A stretch of 64,000 nt of DNA from Pollenia angustigena. Lineage: Eukaryota; Arthropoda; Insecta; Diptera; Polleniidae. How positions within the stretch are numbered: position 1 is the stretch's first letter; each line of letters opens with the position of its first letter. The stretch spans positions 10,936,945 through 11,000,944 of the forward strand of contig OV884059.1 of the NCBI GenBank assembly GCA_930367215.1. The letters run 5' to 3'. The notes under the pieces were generated by a model. That model was not told the origin of the DNA and made no database searches. It was given only the letters and a program-made list of their open reading frames with translations. Below are positions 24,716-34,178 of this stretch, piece after piece. A program made the translations under genes and the position numbers.

Positions 24716-25269
24716 ATTCACTATAATAAAGCTCTTTTATTGCCATAATTTAATGTCTTAAATTTAAAATCTCTCTTTTTCAATTGATATTTAAACAAGT
24801 TCCTATAGAGTATCTATGAAATATTTAATTACTTGAATCAAAAAACCTTATCTCTCTGATTATTTCCCCTTTCATTTAGTATATATTTCCTTTACCTGAT
24901 ATTTAGGTTTTTGAAATTGTTGTGTCTATTATTGGAGTTTATACTAATCCAACTACAATTATATAAAATTGTTAGTTTTACAATGTGCGTGTGTGTTGAA
25001 TTTATCTATTTGTCTATTGTGGTATGAGTTCCGTCTGTCATATGAACTGTAAGCCTCATGTGAAGAAGCATGAAACAGTTGATTGTTTAAACATAACAAA
25101 AAGATTTTTGGCAAATTATATAATGTTGCCATGAATTCTATGGCAATGGAAAAAGTGTGAAACAAAAAGAGTTAGAGATTTTTTTTTTGTAGCGGAATAA
25201 ATTTGAAAGGCTTCGTTGGTTATTATACGGTATAAAACAATAGTGTGCTTAGTAATTGAGCTAAACTTA

Positions 25270-25830
25270 AAAGTTTTGCTGAATTGTAGTTAAAGCTGCT
25301 GTTTTTCTTAAAAAATTTTAAAATATACTTTTTATTAAGTTTTACCACATTGTTCTTAACTCTGCTGAATAGTGAATACATATATAAAATCGAAATAAAA
25401 GTAAAAGGGGTGAATCATAGTTGTTTATAATATTTTTTGCTGAATTACTGTTAACTTGGCCAAATAGTTAAATATATAATCCGAACTAAGAATTGTTATT
25501 TTTTTTTTTTTTTTTTTTTTTTTTTGTTATTTTTTAAGATTTAGCTTTCTTTGCAAAATTGAGTTTGATTTTATTCTTAATTGTGCTGAATAGTCGATTA
25601 TACATAAATCTTAACACATGTTTAACAATAATTTCTGCTAAATTGCTATTTACTCAGCTAAGCAGATGAAATTTAAAATCGATAATAAAAAATTTAAAAA
25701 ACTTTTTTCTATGCTGAATTAAAAATTCATTCAGCTGAATATTGTAAAAAAAACTTTATATTAACTAATCTTTACTAAAATATTTTGCTGAATTCCTAAT
25801 TACTCAGCTGAATAAGATATTTTTTCTTAA
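25270..25830 (+). repeat. weakly repetitive GCTGAAT-rich stretch
   Basis: TGCTGAAT(T/A) recurs near 25278, 25363, 25438, 25581, 25711 and 25787, often followed some 15-25 bp later by TTACTCAGCTGAAT-like text. Spacing is irregular (about 60-140 bp). Possibly an old array. A T27 run lies at 25499-25525. Confidence 0.45.
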
Positions 25831-25839
25831 GCTAAATTG

Positions 25840-27085
25840 TTTTTACCTCAATTTTAATTAAGAGCTTTAAAAAACACTTCTTAATTACACCACCATATTC
25901 TATTATGCAACTTTGTTATTACAGCGTTTGTATTTCAGTGTCATTCTGTTGACACAATACCTTTTGTATATATGTATGATTTGACACAAAATAAACACAT
26001 TTTCTACACAAACAAATCTTTTTTTTATACATTTTTCGTAATTGTTTGCAAAAATAGAAAATGGAAAGAAGAGGAAATTTAGAAAATCCATACTCATATC
26101 AAGTAATTAGAAATAAAACAGTTGCAATGGTGAAAATCGAAAACATTTTAACGGAAAATTAAAATGTTGCTTGTTAAGATTTGAAAATAATGAAGCAAAA
26201 AATAAACAACACTTTAACAAATTAAAAATTTTATAGCTGAAAAAATTTAGGCATATAATAAGTATTATGTTTAACAAGTTTGTTTCAGAGAGATTTTTTT
26301 CAGAAGAATTTATATTTAAATTTTTAAAATATTTCTGTTTTTAAATTGTAGCTTAGTTTAAAATTCGTTAAAGCCGAAAAATAATATTCCATATTTCGTT
26401 TAAGTTCATTTAAATTTTGATTATGTTTTAACATCCGCTATATTGAATATTAAACTTCCGTGAAAATTTCAGCGGAAATCCTTCAAATATTTGATTACTT
26501 ATATAAAAAAAATAAAAACTAAATAAAATATTGAGTAATAATAGTCAGCGGCAAAAAGTGCATGAAATACTAAAATGATAAATGTTTTTAGAAAGGAATT
26601 TATGAGGTAAACTAACAATTGACACATCTGGAAAGGAAATATGTATAAAACAAATTAAGCCACATTTGGAAAACCGTTTGTTCGAATAAACATTTTTACA
26701 AATAATCGATTATTTTTGAATTAGTAGAATTTAATTTTCTTTAATGTCGTTTAGTCCATTTTATATCTAAAGCAAGGCGAATTTATGCAGGTGAACGCAA
26801 AGAGAGCTATCCGGAGTGAGAGTTATGCTGGCTGCCAATTTTTGACATTTATAATAAAATAGTAATAAAGTAAGTCGGTCTAGCCAGCCATTTGATACCC
26901 TACACCACAGTATATACAGAATATTTGTCGATAGTGTACCATATCTGGGACTCATGGGCCCAGCAAAAAAAGTCATCATCTGACGAGTTTAATTAAGATT
27001 CATATGTATAAGAGTTGTTTGTGGTGAATAATAAATAGATATCAACATTTAGATGAGATTTGTTCGTCTTAAATAGATTAGTTTT
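25840..27085. other. AT-rich intergenic DNA
   Basis: A fragment around 26890-26960 (GATACCCTACACCACAG) resembles the start of the Helentron-like family at 27093 and is probably a decayed relative. No gene supported. Confidence 0.5.
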
Positions 27086-27485
27086 TTTTTTAATACCCTC
27101 CACCACAATTAGTTGTGAAGAGGGTATATTAAGTTTGTCATTCCGTGTGAAACTTTTTTATTATTCATCTCAGACCCTATAAAGTATATATATTCTGGGT
27201 CCTTGAGTAATTTTAAGTCGATTTAGCCATGTCCGTCTGTTGAAAACACGCTCACTTTCGAAAAACTCAAAAGAAATAAACAAACTTGTTGTCAAATTGC
27301 TTGTAGTTATCCTAAGCAGTTTGGGATTGAAATCCAGCAAAATCGGTTCAATAGGATCTGAGCTATGAATCAAAATGTGGAACCACCACCAAAAAAAAAA
27401 TTGATAATTTTGTTACAAAAACTAACATAAATGGTGGAAAAATGCACAGAATGATATAAAATTTCGCAATTTCTTGAAGATCCGT

Positions 27486-28610
27486 CCATGATTTACCCTA
27501 GGCCCCATATAAGCCCTACTCCCGGAAAACAGTATAGTAAGCCTAAAACCCTAACTAACAATGCTATCATAACAAATTTTGGCACGTCACAGTTAAATAG
27601 GACTAGAAATAAAACTATTAAGTTTCGTGAAGATCGGTCCATAATTTACCATAGGCCCCATATAAAACCTACTTCCAGAAAACAGTTTAGTACGCCTAAA
27701 TCCGTTAAAAATAATGCTATCAAAACAAAATTTAGTACATCAAAATTTTTTAGAACTAAAAATAAGACTGTGAAATTTCGTGAAGATCGGTCCATAATTT
27801 ACCATAGGCCCCATATAAACCTTACTCCCGGAAAACAGCTTAGTACGCCTAAAAACGTAAAAAAGAAGGCTATAATAACAAAATTTGGTACATCACAGTT
27901 TTATTGAACGAGAAATAAGACTTTAAAATTTTGTGAAGAACGGTCCATCATTTACCATAGGCCCCATATAAACCTTACTCCCGGAAAACAGCTTAGTAAA
28001 CCTAAATACGTAAAAAATAATGCTATCATAACAAAATTTGGAACATATAAGTTTTACAGGACTAGAAATAAGACTGTGAAATTTCGTGAAGATCAGTTCA
28101 TAATTTACCCTAGGCCCCATATAAACCTTACTCCCGGAAAACAGCTTAGTACGCCTAAAAACGTAAAAAATAACGCTATCATAACAAAATTTGATACATC
28201 ACAGTTTTATAGAACTAGAAATGACACTGTAAAATTTCGTGAAGATCGGTCCATAATTTACCATAGGCCCCATATAAACCTTACTCCCGGAAAACAGCTT
28301 AGTACGCCTAAAAACGTACAAAAGAATGCTATAATAACAAAATTTGGAACATATAAGTTTTACAGGACTAGAAATAAGACTGTGAAATTTCGTGAAGATC
28401 AGTTCATAATTTACCCTAGGCCCCATATAAACCTTACTCCCGGAAAACAGCTTAGTACGCCTAAAAACGTAAAAAATAACGCTATCATAACAAAATTTGA
28501 TACATCACAGTTTTATAGAACTAGAAATGACACTGTGAAATTTGGTGAAGATCGGTGCATAACTTACCATAGGCCTCATATAAAGCCCACTCTGGTAAAA
28601 TAATTAAATA
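27486..28610 (+). repeat. exact-period 153-bp tandem array
   Basis: Eight units; the landmark GGCCCCATATAA falls at 27501, 27654, 27807, 27960, 28113, 28266, 28419 and 28572 (GGCCTCAT in the last), every interval exactly 153 bp. Because 153 is 51 codons, one plus-strand frame stays open from 27488 to 28603 apart from one TGA (27905-27907). It would encode a 51-residue repeat with blocks such as HRPHINLTPGKQLSTPK and TKFGTSQFYRTRNKT. Units at 28113 and 28419 share variants, so a 306-bp dimer has also duplicated. I call it repeat DNA, because similar text is usually non-coding in this repeat type. Confidence 0.85.
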
Positions 28611-28849
28611 CGCGGTAAACTTTCTTCCAGTTTAGCTTCATATGGGCAGAAAAAATGTTATGCAATTTTGTGATATACGGTCCATAATTCCTTAGATTCC
28701 ATTTTAGCAGCCTTCTGAAATTTACTGCAAACGCTTAAACTAATTGCACCGCTGCACACAGGGACAAATGGAGGATTTAGCGCGACAATATTATTTACTT
28801 CATATGGATTCAATAAATTTTAATAAAACTAAGTACGTTAAAGGTTTTA

Positions 28850-29095
28850 GGGTTGCTGATTACGAATCTGATGTCAGTTTTTAAAAATTCAAAATGGCGG
28901 ATCCAATATGGCGGACAATTTTTAAAAAATTGATCGAATTCACTTAAAACTTATTACACGGGATTTTTTTTGGGTCGCTGATTACGAATCTGATGTTAGT
29001 TTTGAAAAATTCAAAATGGCGGATTCAATATGGCGGACAATTTTAAAAAAATTTATCGAATTCGCTTAAAACTTATTACACGGGATTTTTGATAT
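28850..29095. repeat. subterminal direct repeat pair in Transib
   Basis: Two copies of about 122 bp, each with GCTGATTACGAATCTGATGT, AAATTCAAAATGGCGGAT, CAATATGGCGGACAATTTT and CTTAAAACTTATTACACGGG. They lie between the left TIR and the 3' end of the transposase gene. Confidence 0.85.
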
Positions 29096-29434
29096 CAGTT
29101 TTTAAAAATTAAAAATTCAAATTTCAAAACATAAGGCCTAATTAAAAACTTAAAACGAGAATATGTACTTATAAAAAACGGAATTAATAATTATATTTTT
29201 TAAAAGTTTTTATTTAAATTTGATCAACTGGTGATGCTACTACTTAAAATAATAAGAATTATAATTAATTGTTTTACATTTTTTTTTTAATTACAATATT
29301 AATTTTTATTTTATTCTATATTAACATCTTCATCGTCTTGGACGTCATCGAACTCCTGTTCATTATTCTCTTCTTCGTTGCCACAGAAAGTGGGCAGCCT
29401 TAGCATATTTAATACAGTTTCATTAAATTTTGCT

Positions 29435-31399
29435 TTACTTTTTTTTAGCTTTTTTTCGGTTATCGGTCACAACAGGGTCCGAAGAAACCAGCATCCAGTT
29501 AAATATGTCACTGTTGGTATTGACTCTTGAAGTTTTTCTGGAGTGATATTGTCTTAAATTTTTATACTCTTTGTGACTTGCTTCAAGTACATCTTCTGAC
29601 AGTTGGCCTACTGGTAAAGGTAACGATTTTATAATATCTGCTCCATGAATTAAAATTTTATGAACAGTGGCACTCATTTTGTACCAGCCATAAAGTTTAA
29701 TGGCCATTTCTGCTGTTTCAAAGCAAAAGTTTTTAAATACTTCTTCCTTGATGTAATGCCCACAAGAAATTATATTTGCAAATCTTTCTATTAAATCTTT
29801 ATCAATTCCAGTTATTTCTGAAACGAGCGAAGGATTCTTAAAAAATTTTCGTGCAGTATTACCGTCATTACTATTGCCTCCACCTTGTTTCGGCTGGTCA
29901 ACAACAAGGCCCATTTGTTCATAAAACTTAGTTGCTATTTCACCCTTTTTTTCTTTTACTTCTTGTTTTGCACTGTCACCTCTTGCTTGCCATTTCTGTA
30001 GTTCCAATTTGTATGCTATATGTAGTAAATATTCATAACATCTAATATGTGCATGTAGCACCGAAATCCCATACTTATAGGTGTCTTCATTACAGACTCT
30101 ATTCCTTAATTTTTCTAAATCGTTTAAAATTTTGGGAGTAGCTTTACAAATATTACACGCTTGTGAACTTGCAGTATCACTCAAAATGTTGACAGCCTTT
30201 CCATCCAGCATTGTACATATAGGGATATGTTTAAATTTTATTTCTTTACCGTCAAGTACGATTGATGTGGGCCCCAATTGCAATATTTGATTTTGAATTT
30301 CGTTATACTCTTCTTTCACATTTTGGACGTTTTCCTTTTTTATCTTGAATGAAATTGGTCGACAATGCTTGGTCGATGATGGTGACATGTTCTTCCAAAA
30401 TATTTTGTCATTATTGCCATTAGATTCACACATTTGCAGTGGCACAATCGTACATAAAATTATATTAGAGTCTGCATAAACTGAATTATTCGCAAAATTT
30501 TGTTTATATATACTGTGTCCACCGCTGCCATCCAAGCCCCATTTATAATAAACTTCAATGGTATCACAGTCAGTGGAAATATACTGTAGTACCACATCAG
30601 TCTGAACTTGAGCCAGACGTTGCGTAGTATGTGCAAGAAGATCTTGAAGCGGTACCACAGCCTCATTTTCGTTTATCTCAATATTTGCTGGATAACACTT
30701 TCTTTTGGCCTCTTCTATCACATGATATGAGGGATACATATTAGCTCCTCTTTCTTTTGCTCCAAGTCGCAGCGTTATATAATCCTCTTTTGTCAATCCA
30801 AGGTCCACCATAAGAGCTAAAGCTTCTTCAGGATTGTAAGGTTTTATAGAAGCAGAAGTATCATGTGCCAATTTCATTCTTTTTAAACTGTGGGGTGAAG
30901 AATTGATGGCTAACTTCACAACTTCAGCTTTACTTCTGTTGCCTGATTTCACCAAGCTTGTTTCTGCAGCCAAACATAATTTTTCTGAATTAAGATCTGA
31001 TACAATTGCTCTTACATGTCTTTGCTTACTGCGATGAGAACTTTCTTCAAATGATTTTCTGGGTCTGCCTCGCATCTTTTGTTCTGAATGTGTTCCTACC
31101 GATAATGAAAGCAGTGGTGGTTGTATCTCCGGGAGTTTTAGGTTTCCGTCAAGCCAGTTTATGTGCTTCTTGTTAAAACGCTCATAAGTATAACCACACT
31201 CACGCCACTTCGTAAACATCTTTGAAACAAACACTTTAACTTCCAGTTTTATTTGTTTTATTAAATCTTTAGGAAGCTCACTAACACCAATTTTGCCCAA
31301 AATATACTGTAATAGTTGTTCATTACACGTTAATGTAGACAAATTATAAAATTGTTGGTTTCTTAGTACATCAAATAACTCCTTTCTCTTCATTTTCAT
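29435..31399 (-). CDS. Transib/RAG1-family transposase, 654 aa, intact
   Basis: This is a DDE-type transposase related to RAG1, expected to cut at the element's CAC-starting ends in the nucleus. I assigned it from motifs, not from a search. Residues 288-296 (GLDGSGGHS) match the region around RAG1's first catalytic Asp. C415-x2-C418 (CNIC) matches the RAG1 zinc cysteines. H580 and H585 (HKILIH) match its zinc histidines. Residues 600-608 (LSEDVLEAS) align with the RAG1 segment holding the catalytic Glu, probably E606 here. GNTARKFF (513-520) is a family-like block. The N-terminus has a basic GRPRK motif (111-115). The start is ATGAAAATGAAG at 31399, the first ATG of the frame, with a TATA box 52 bases upstream. 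There are no internal stops; AATAAA-type signals occur near 29305. The position matching RAG1's second Asp reads LHAHIR (446-453), with no Asp. Confidence 0.85.
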   Translation of the reverse strand: MKMKRKELFDVLRNQQFYNLSTLTCNEQLLQYILGKIGVSELPKDLIKQIKLEVKVFVSKMFTKWRECGYTYERFNKKHINWLDGNLKLPEIQPPLLSLSVGTHSEQKMRGRPRKSFEESSHRSKQRHVRAIVSDLNSEKLCLAAETSLVKSGNRSKAEVVKLAINSSPHSLKRMKLAHDTSASIKPYNPEEALALMVDLGLTKEDYITLRLGAKERGANMYPSYHVIEEAKRKCYPANIEINENEAVVPLQDLLAHTTQRLAQVQTDVVLQYISTDCDTIEVYYKWGLDGSGGHSIYKQNFANNSVYADSNIILCTIVPLQMCESNGNNDKIFWKNMSPSSTKHCRPISFKIKKENVQNVKEEYNEIQNQILQLGPTSIVLDGKEIKFKHIPICTMLDGKAVNILSDTASSQACNICKATPKILNDLEKLRNRVCNEDTYKYGISVLHAHIRCYEYLLHIAYKLELQKWQARGDSAKQEVKEKKGEIATKFYEQMGLVVDQPKQGGGNSNDGNTARKFFKNPSLVSEITGIDKDLIERFANIISCGHYIKEEVFKNFCFETAEMAIKLYGWYKMSATVHKILIHGADIIKSLPLPVGQLSEDVLEASHKEYKNLRQYHSRKTSRVNTNSDIFNWMLVSSDPVVTDNRKKAKKK

Positions 31400-31433
31400 C
31401 TTTTTTGGAGCACAGATCTCAGTACACCCAATG

Positions 31434-31665
31434 TAGTTACGGAATTCCCCTTTTTATATATTTTCGTAGCAGTTTAAGTATACATCAGTGGTGCGCAGAA
31501 GTATTTTGTGAGGAGACTGCACTGAATGAAAAACTTTGCTATTGCGGTTGTGTTAGTTACAATTTAGTAACGGAATTCCCCTTTTTATATATTTTCGTAG
31601 CAGTTTAAGTATACATCAATGATGCACACAAGTATTTTGTGAGCAGACTGCACAGAATGAATAAT
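31434..31665. repeat. duplicated promoter-proximal repeat, 131-bp offset
   Basis: Copy 1 (31434-31530) and copy 2 (31565-31661) share ACGGAATTCCCCTTTTTATA, TTTTCGTAGCAGTTTAAGTA, AGTATTTTGTGAG and AGACTGCAC. Both contain the TATA motif, so the upstream region of the transposase has two promoter-like modules. Confidence 0.85.
31451..31460 (-). promoter_or_regulatory. candidate TATA box of the transposase gene
   Basis: On the minus strand the sequence reads TATATAAAAAGGGG, 52 bases before the start codon. The same box recurs at 31582-31591 in the second copy of a direct repeat. Confidence 0.55.
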
Positions 31666-31671
31666 TAAGCG

Positions 31672-32010
31672 AATTAAAAAAAATGTCATACCTAAGAAAA
31701 ATATGCTCTATTTATTGAAAGTGGAAACGGGTGGACCTCCACTTTACTTTTTTACACTTTATAGTAGTTGTTTTTTTTTAACTTATAAGGAAAAGTCGTT
31801 GAACTGTTTGGAACTTTTAAACGAATTTGGAACGAATTAAAAAAATGTCATTTGCATGTGGGATTTTCAGAATTAGGTGTACTACCTAAGCAAAATATGC
31901 TCTATCTATTGAAGGGGGAAACGGGGGACCTCCACTTGACTTTTTTACACTTATTAGTGGTTGTTTGTTTTAACTTATAAGGAAACGTCGTGGAACTCTG
32001 TGGAACTTTT
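31672..32010. repeat. second subterminal direct repeat pair in Transib
   Basis: Copies start at about 31672 and 31832. They share AATTAAAAAAATGTCAT, ATATGCTCTAT.TATTGAA, GGAAACGGG.GGACCTCCACTT and TTAACTTATAAGGAAA. The second copy has an extra piece near 31852-31885. Confidence 0.8.
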
Positions 32011-32759
32011 TTTATAGCTCTAGCTAAAGTAAATTTTTAAATATATTTCATAATAAAAACATTAAACTATATCTACACTACATAAAATTGTTATTTTAAT
32101 AATAACTGCAAATTAAATTAAATATCTGATGCTTAAAATTTTTTATAAAAAACTTCAAACTGTAAATTTACAAACAATTGTCGAGTGTATAAACAATAAA
32201 CGCTATAGATGCTGCTGACAGGAATAAGTGCGTGTAACAGATACTTATACTTTGCACGCACGTACAGACTAATGTGAAGCGTTAAAAAAAAAAAAATTAT
32301 AGGTTGAGTGCGTACTGGTATATAGAACATATTAAGTGCAATAGTGGTTACATTTAACAAAATGAAAAATTCTATTTTTGTCGTCCTAATTTGGCTATTT
32401 GTCCTTGTGTGCGCTGTATTGAAATTTATGTTTTTTAATACCAGAAATAGTTCTGCAGAATTTGGGATGATTGGTTCATAGCTTACCATGGCTTTTATAT
32501 AATTTGTTCTCTTGAAAATCATTTAAGTTCATCTTAAACTGATATTCTACTCAAACTTTTTAAAATTGATTCTGATTGTCGATCAATAATTTTATATAGG
32601 TCTAAACCGCAACAAATTTTAATGCAGATGTCTGTTTTTACAAAGATTATAATAATAAATAGACATCATACAGATATTACTCCTAAAACATTCGAAGTGT
32701 CGGTGGAGGGTATCAAAGATTCGGCACAGCCGAATATAGCACTCTAACTTGTTTTAATT

Positions 32760-33005
32760 CCCTAAGCTAATTCCGCGAAGCTTTACGCTTATCTGCAGGA
32801 AAGAAACCAGAGTCTCTGGCGGGGGCCCCGGCACTCACTTAGAGAGGGGATTTATAGGAGGCTAATGGTAAATTTTGGACTTTCAAAATTTTGCCATTAC
32901 ATAGAAGTGATTTTAAGGCCGATGTTGAATGTGAACCACACCTAAACGTCGAGTTTTTTTCTGCATTTCAACTGACATTTCTCAATTTCAAACTAACTAA
33001 ATTTG
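32760..33005. other. spacer between two transposon nests
   Basis: A GC-richer piece (CTCTGGCGGGGGCCCCGGCACTC at about 32813-32835) sits in otherwise plain DNA. I recognise no gene. Confidence 0.4.
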
Positions 33006-33418
33006 AACCATGGAAAGATACACAATCGAGCAACGCGTTAAAGTTATTCAGGCTTATTAATTTTTCGTAATTTTTTCGTTGAAAAAAATTTGAGCAATTT
33101 GGGTCTGTAGGAGATGTGAAAACACCAGTGCATGCTTGTTAAGCTCGTACTGCAGAAAATATTGCTGCTGTTCGCGATAGTGTGGCTGATGAGCCGTCCA
33201 CCTCAACTCGTCGCCGAGCCCAACAATTGCACCTCTCACACTCGTCGTTGATGAACATTATGCATAAAGACTTCCATTTACACGCTTACAAGGTACAATT
33301 GACTCAGTGATGAGGAACATTTTCACCTCAGTTGATTTGTCAATAAGCAGAATTGCCGCATTTTGGCGAATGATAATCCAAGAGTGATTGTCGTATTTTT
33401 TCCAAAATGAGGCGGGTC

Positions 33419-33740
33419 AGGCTAGATTACACTATTATCCTTTGAATTAATACATGTCTAAAACTCAAGTAATATGACAAAGTGTGATAGTGTGAATGCA
33501 ATGTGTCACGAAAGTATTATGAAAAAAGTTTGACATCCCAATTTCAAAACAATAATACTTTTCATTGGATCAGGGTTGCATTTTATTTCATGTGTGAGTG
33601 TTTATACTTTGTGAGATGGTGTGAACACAAACTGTCATGTTACATTAGATTTTTTGACAGTCGCAACAAAACTCATTAGATTTCCATCTCACAAAGTATT
33701 ATGGAATACGTAAGACTTGTGAGATAGTGTAATCTAGGCT
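33419..33740. mobile_element. 322-bp MITE inside the mariner
   Basis: The ends AGGCTAGATTACACTAT and ATAGTGTAATCTAGGCT are inverted copies with one mismatch. Comparison with the window-start mariner, which reads GGTCAGGCAG without interruption, places the insertion in GGTCAGGC. Inside are further inverted words (ATACTTTGTGAGATGG against ATCTCACAAAGTATT). No coding content. Confidence 0.8.
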
Positions 33741-34178
33741 TTATCTTGAGATGGTAAAGCACTTTTTATGGCCCGAATTGGAAGATATGGATGTATACGA
33801 TATGTGGTTTCAACAGGGCGGTGCAACTTGCCACACAGCTAACGAAATAATTGCTCTTTTGCGCGACAAATTAAATGGCCGTGTTATCTCACGTGGTGGC
33901 GATGTCAATTGGGCGCCAAGATCATGTGATTTGAGACCGTTGGACTTCTTTCTTTGGGGTTATTTGAAAGAAAAGTTGCACGTCGATAAGCCATCAACAA
34001 TTCAAGAGCTAAAGGATGGATAGTTCGGCACATTAACGGCATATAACCTCAATTATGCCTCAGCGTCATCAAATATTTGGACCATCGGATGAAGGTCGGC
34101 CGATATTTTGTTCCATACATAATTGAACCATACCAATATTATCATAATAAAAAGAAATGACAATAATTTCCTAAATAA

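Larger units (their letters stand above)
28755..32411 (-). mobile_element. Transib DNA transposon, apparently complete
   Basis: The left terminus CACACAGGGACAAATGG (28755) and the complement of the right terminus, CACACAAGGACAAATAG (ending 32411), are inverted copies. Similarity extends inward through TTAGCGCGACAA/TTAGGACGACAA, giving a TIR of about 40 bp. The 5 bp CGCTG lie directly outside both ends (28750-28754 and 32412-32416). A CAC-first heptamer-like end, a 5-bp GC-rich target duplication and a RAG1-type transposase are together diagnostic of Transib. Length is 3657 bp. Subterminal direct repeats lie at both sides (28850-29095 and 31434-32005). The insertion is inside the Helentron-like element. 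Confidence 0.88.
27093..32755 (+). mobile_element. Helentron/HINE-like element, interrupted by Transib
   Basis: The left end ATACCCTCCACCAC (27093) is answered by GGTGGAGGGTAT (32702-32713). Just inside the right end is a hairpin, ATTCGGCACAGCCGAAT, followed by ATAGCACTCTAACTTG. An element with the same plan lies at 62390-63957. Subterminal inverted repeats plus a 3' hairpin and no target duplication fit the published description of Helentron-associated elements; naming the family is inference. The left body has the text CCCTATAAAGTATATATATTCTGGGT common in fly repeats. The interior is a 153-bp array. The Transib insertion at 28755-32411 splits it, and the array text resumes around 32450 (TTTGGGATGATTGGTTCATAGCTTACCATGG). 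Confidence 0.65.

Noticed and set aside
27923..28426. Minus-strand frames in the 153-bp array
   Set aside because: Open only because the period is 51 codons; no start context or domain.
30081..30290. Plus-strand frame inside the transposase gene
   Set aside because: Antisense shadow of the 654-codon transposase.
32133..32522. 129-codon minus-strand frame
   Set aside because: It crosses the Transib end and its target site, so it joins unrelated DNA.
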